NCBI GenBank assembly: GCA_022316685.1
Contig: JAKJHU010000026.1
Span: forward strand, 3,906,501 to 3,970,500
Direction: 5' to 3'
Length of the DNA: 64,000 nt
Source of the DNA: Progne subis subis
Lineage: Eukaryota; Chordata; Aves; Passeriformes; Hirundinidae
This document shows positions 60,600 to 64,000 of the stretch, one piece after another. Each line of letters starts with the position of its first letter. Positions within the stretch are counted from its first letter, which is position 1. The notes beneath the pieces were generated by a model. It made no database searches, was not told the DNA's origin, and was given only the letters and a program-made list of their open reading frames with translations. Made by a program: the position numbers and the translations under genes.

Positions 60600-61178
60600 G
60601 TCATATGGTCATAAAGTGGAACCAAAAAGACCATCAAAGTCCAACTCCTGGCCCTGCACAGGACAACCTAAGAATCACACCATGTGCCGAGAGCATTGTC
60701 CAAATACTTCCTTAGCTCTGTCAGGTTTGGTGTTACAACAACTTCCCTGGGCAGCCTATTGCAGTGCCCAAACACCCTTTGGGTGAAAAACTTCTTAATA
60801 TCCAACCTAAACCTCCCCTGACACAACTTCAGGCCATTCTCTCAGGTCCTGTCACTGGTGACCACAGAGAAGAGATCAGTGTCTGCCCCTCCTCTTCCCC
60901 TCATGTGGAAGCTGTAACCGAACTGAGGTCTCCCCTCAGTCTCCTCTTCTCCAGGAGTAACAGAACAAGTGACCTCAGCCACTGCCTGTATTCCCTCCCC
61001 ACTCATTCACCTTCCACCATCTTTGCAGCCCTCCTCTGGGTGCTCCCTAATGGCTTTATACTTTTTTTATATTTTGGTATCCAAAACTGCACACAATACT
61101 CCAGGTAAGACTGCCCCAGTGCAGAATAGAGTGGAACAATCACCTGCTTTGACTGCTTGGCAATGCTGTGCCTGATGA
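60600..61178 (-). mobile_element. CR1 LINE 3' fragment, minus orientation
   Basis: Antisense CR1 phrases in order: ACCATCAAAGTCCAACTCCT, CTTCCCTGGGCAGCCTATTG, GGTGAAAAACTTCTTAATAT, CCAACCTAAACCTCCCCTGA, CAGGTCCTGTCACTGGTGAC, CTCCTCTTCTCCAGGAGTAA, AATACTCCAGGTAAGACTGC and TGGAACAATCACCTGCTTTG. It is the longest and best-preserved CR1 here, spanning the 3' UTR and the end of the RT ORF. The 114-codon plus-strand frame (60,764-61,108) is antisense to CR1 and not a gene. Confidence 0.92.
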
Positions 61179-63361
61179 ATCACTAATAATATTGCCATCT
61201 CAGCTTTGATGACTGTTCATGTGTACATAATCGACTACTTGAAATGCAAGCAAGACATAGTTAACTTTAGCTAACTTTTTAGCAATGAATGAGCCCTCTT
61301 CTTCTAACAGAAAGATAATTTGTATGATGCTGAATTTGCAATGTGCTTATAATAGATCTAAATGAAGATCATCTGAGTTTGAAACATCAATTATCTATCT
61401 CAGAATTAATACTTGATATATTCCTATATTTTTAAAAATTTCATTTTATTTTATAAATACCTGCCTATGCAGAACAATGAACAAAGTGTCTTGAAGTCCT
61501 GGTTGGAATTTCTAGGCACTGTTTAGTAGAATAAATTTCTTCATTGATATGTCATAAGATAGTTGCTATAAGAGGATGCAAAAATAGAGAGATTATTCAG
61601 GTGTGTAGTAAAACCAAGAAATAACATATTTTTTATCTTGATTAAAAAAACAAAATCCAGCTTGGTGAGATTATACTCCTTCATCATTGTAAATGTCAAG
61701 CATCACAAAATGTGCCATTCCTTTTTATTTTCCTTTTCTTTCTTGAATGGATTTGGTAGTATTAAAATCTCTCCAAGCTAAACGATATCAAGTAGCAAGT
61801 TGGTTTGGGGTATGTAAAATCATTTACCAACTTGGGATTTTTTTCTTTCAAAGATGGCAGGAATAAGAAAATTCTTCAAAACTGAAGCAGGGCAACAATT
61901 ATTTTGCTTGTCTTTTGACACTCATGTTTCTCCTGGCCTCACCTCAGCATGATATTGCAGTGTTTGCAACTACCTTGCTGTGCTTTACAACTTTTTTTTT
62001 TTTTTCCCCTTAGCCTGCATTAGACTATTCTATAGTTCTTTCTAAGGAATCCCACAAGTAATTGTACAAATTTGACAGCCTCACAAGAAACAGTAGAAAA
62101 TTCAAAACAAATTTCAGGTCCAGTGGTGCAGTGAATTTACAGAAACTAAAGGGTAATAGGCAGAACAAAGATGTTGGAATTTGGCCCACAGTAACTTCAG
62201 TGTAGCTGCTCGTATGAGTAAATATTTTCAGAATTGAAACTTTCTCATTTCATGAAACAGAGTGGTCCAAAAACTCTGGTCACATACTTATACCTTCTGA
62301 AAGGAAGTTATGTAAAGGAAGAGCATGTCACTTCTAGAAACTCTAGGTTCTTTTCAGTCCAATATAACAGTAATCAACAGATTTATTTTTTTTTTTTTTT
62401 ATGCTAGTTGAACCAATATTCACAGTTATTAGAATAAATAATAAGAACAAACTTCTTGGACTTAAGTGGTGCTTCATATTCAGGTTGTTAATTAGATTTA
62501 ATAATCCCAGGGATTACTTCATAATTTTTGCTGAACATGTTCCCTGCTTCTTCTTTATGGGACATAAACTAACTTCTAGACATAACCATTCATTGACAGT
62601 AAAAGTTTTCAATTATGTGCAATAAAAAATACCCCAAAAAACCAGAATATTCTCCAACAAACAAACAAAAAAATAGAGAGATGTTAGCTGCTCTTTATTA
62701 TTAAAATGGTCTACACACAAAATAAATTAATTCAAGAATAATTTTTTTGGTACCAAGTCTAGGAACTAGCTGTATTTTTGTATTGCTGCCTGCTTTGTGA
62801 TATCATAGGAGGAAAGAGCCCCCTAATGGCTTTAAGTTAGCTAAGAAAAACAAAATAAATTTCACATTCTGTGACTTCAAGCTGGAAAGGAATGCAACAT
62901 TAATTTCAAAAAGGTAAAATGAATCTTTTGAGAAAAAGGTGACATAACTGAATCAGTTTGCAGTGTTGGAAGAAGTCCAGGTTAATATTAGCAACATTAA
63001 AGACTTGAAAGAAAATGCACAGTTTGTAATATGTAAACTCTTAATTCTTCCTGATTCATGGGGTTTTTTTGTTGTTGTTGGTTTTTTTTTTTTTTTTTTA
63101 ATTTTTTTTTTTTTTCAGATCTGACAAAAGAAGATGCTTACAATATTTAATATGGAAATTAATACCATATCTTATGAGTGGAAAAATGTGAGTGTAAGCT
63201 TAACTAATTGTTTGGGTTTCTGATTCTCTTTTGTGCTTTAAAATAATAAATTTAAGGTTCAAATGAACTATTCCCATTGCAAAAATAAACACTTTTTAGT
63301 GTTATTTGGAGTTTCATGGCTCAGATGTAACCTGACTAGTAGCAGACACCATTCTGGAGGG

Positions 63362-63393
<32 letters not shown>

Positions 63394-64000
63394 CTGTCTT
63401 TGAAATCACAGAATTACCATGATTTTCTTTTTTTAATCAGAAAATTATAAGGCATATTTTAAAGACCATGGGTATAGTGAACAAGACATTTCAGAGAGAA
63501 AAGAGAGATATTAATAAGAGCTGTAGGAACTTTTGAGCATACATGAAGGATTTTTTTATTATTATAATTTTTTTTTTATTTTTTTTTTTTTTTGCTAGTC
63601 AAACTGCACATGAAATATACTGAGGCCGACCTTAAGCTTTGTAAGAAGAAGTAAATAATACATTCAATTATCTTAGCTCCTTATAAAATACTGTCTATGC
63701 TTGGTAAATCTAGCTCTCAATACCCATGTCTTTGTCTTAGTGTTAAAATTTTCAGTCTGGTAATTATAAAGACTTACTTTCCATTATTTATGGTCAGATT
63801 CTACTCTCTAACTCCATAGTCAATGTATGCAGTGCTCACCTTTGGCAAGGAATTTATGGAGTAAAATACCAGTCAATAAAGTTATGGTGGCAAAATGTGC
63901 CCCCAAGAGAATTTCTGGCTACCTGGGAAGTGTTTCAGAAGGAAACATCAAAATTGCTGACATGTATATAAGAAATAGCATGAACACTATTCATACAGAA
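61179..64000. other. AT-rich non-coding DNA with T and A tracts
   Basis: Includes T tracts at 62,383-62,400, 63,082-63,115 and 63,565-63,594 and an A29 run at 63,362-63,390. A weak exon-like arrangement at 63,119-63,187 is discussed in the findings. No gene can be supported. Confidence 0.55.
63362..63390 (+). repeat. A29 homopolymer
   Basis: Uninterrupted A run preceded by CTGGAGGG. No recognisable retroposed body. Confidence 0.9.

Noticed and set aside
60764..61108. 114-codon plus-strand open frame rich in Pro/Ser/Leu
   Set aside because: It is the antisense strand of a CR1 fragment.
1..64000. CRISPR array, bacterial operon, tRNA or rRNA genes
   Set aside because: No regularly spaced repeats, no cloverleaf with A/B boxes and no rRNA signatures were seen. 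The genome is vertebrate.

Overview
The window reads as a gene-free stretch of a bird genome, most likely a songbird. It is strongly AT-rich and contains several fragments of the avian CR1 LINE family in both orientations. It also has a set of solo endogenous-retrovirus LTRs, many long A/T tracts and AAAC/TTTG microsatellites. The CR1 and LTR assignments rest on recognisable sequence phrases. The songbird assignment is an inference from the abundance of relatively young ERV LTRs. I find no protein-coding gene, no convincing exon, no tRNA/rRNA gene, no operon-like structure and no CRISPR array. The longer open frames lie inside LTRs or look like chance frames.

Layout. 1-6,000: unique AT-rich DNA with one solo LTR (1,163-1,799). 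6,033-6,255: a recent 86-bp perfect direct duplication with a 137-bp period. 8,880-9,320: an unusually motif-rich, possibly regulatory segment. 10,909-12,446: a 1.54-kb LTR on the minus strand. 14.2-14.6 kb: another LTR-like unit. 16.5-17.8 kb: an old local duplication. 18,612-19,181: an LTR of a widespread avian ERVL-like family. 21,079-21,469: first copy of a ~0.38-kb ERVK-like solo LTR. 27.2 kb and 29.2-29.7 kb: CR1 remnants, the second with a nested CR1 fragment, followed by an LTR/promoter-like unit near 30.1 kb. 36,233-36,609: second ~0.38-kb LTR. 39,969-41,510: second 1.54-kb LTR, with an intact 5-bp target-site duplication. 42.3-43.9 kb: two CR1 fragments in opposite orientation, one carrying an inverted-repeat foldback. 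48.7 kb: CR1 tail. 52.0-52.9 kb: a GC-richer segment of unknown origin. 58,601-58,987: third ~0.38-kb LTR. 59.8 kb: CR1 tail with a perfect 15-bp foldback. 60.6-61.2 kb: CR1 fragment. The rest is unique or low-complexity DNA.

Nothing here works together as a pathway. The most informative structure is the retroelement record. Four solo LTRs have target-site duplications that can be read directly: GGACA (5 bp), AGCTGG, GCTATG, and a one-mismatch A/G-TGTGG (all 6 bp). A fifth, at 1.2-1.8 kb, has a plausible one-mismatch 6-bp duplication. No internal retroviral sequence remains beside any of them. Two independent foldback inverted repeats lie in or at CR1 remnants. Possible regulatory DNA is proposed from motifs only and would need cross-species alignment. 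I did not find a new biological system in this window.
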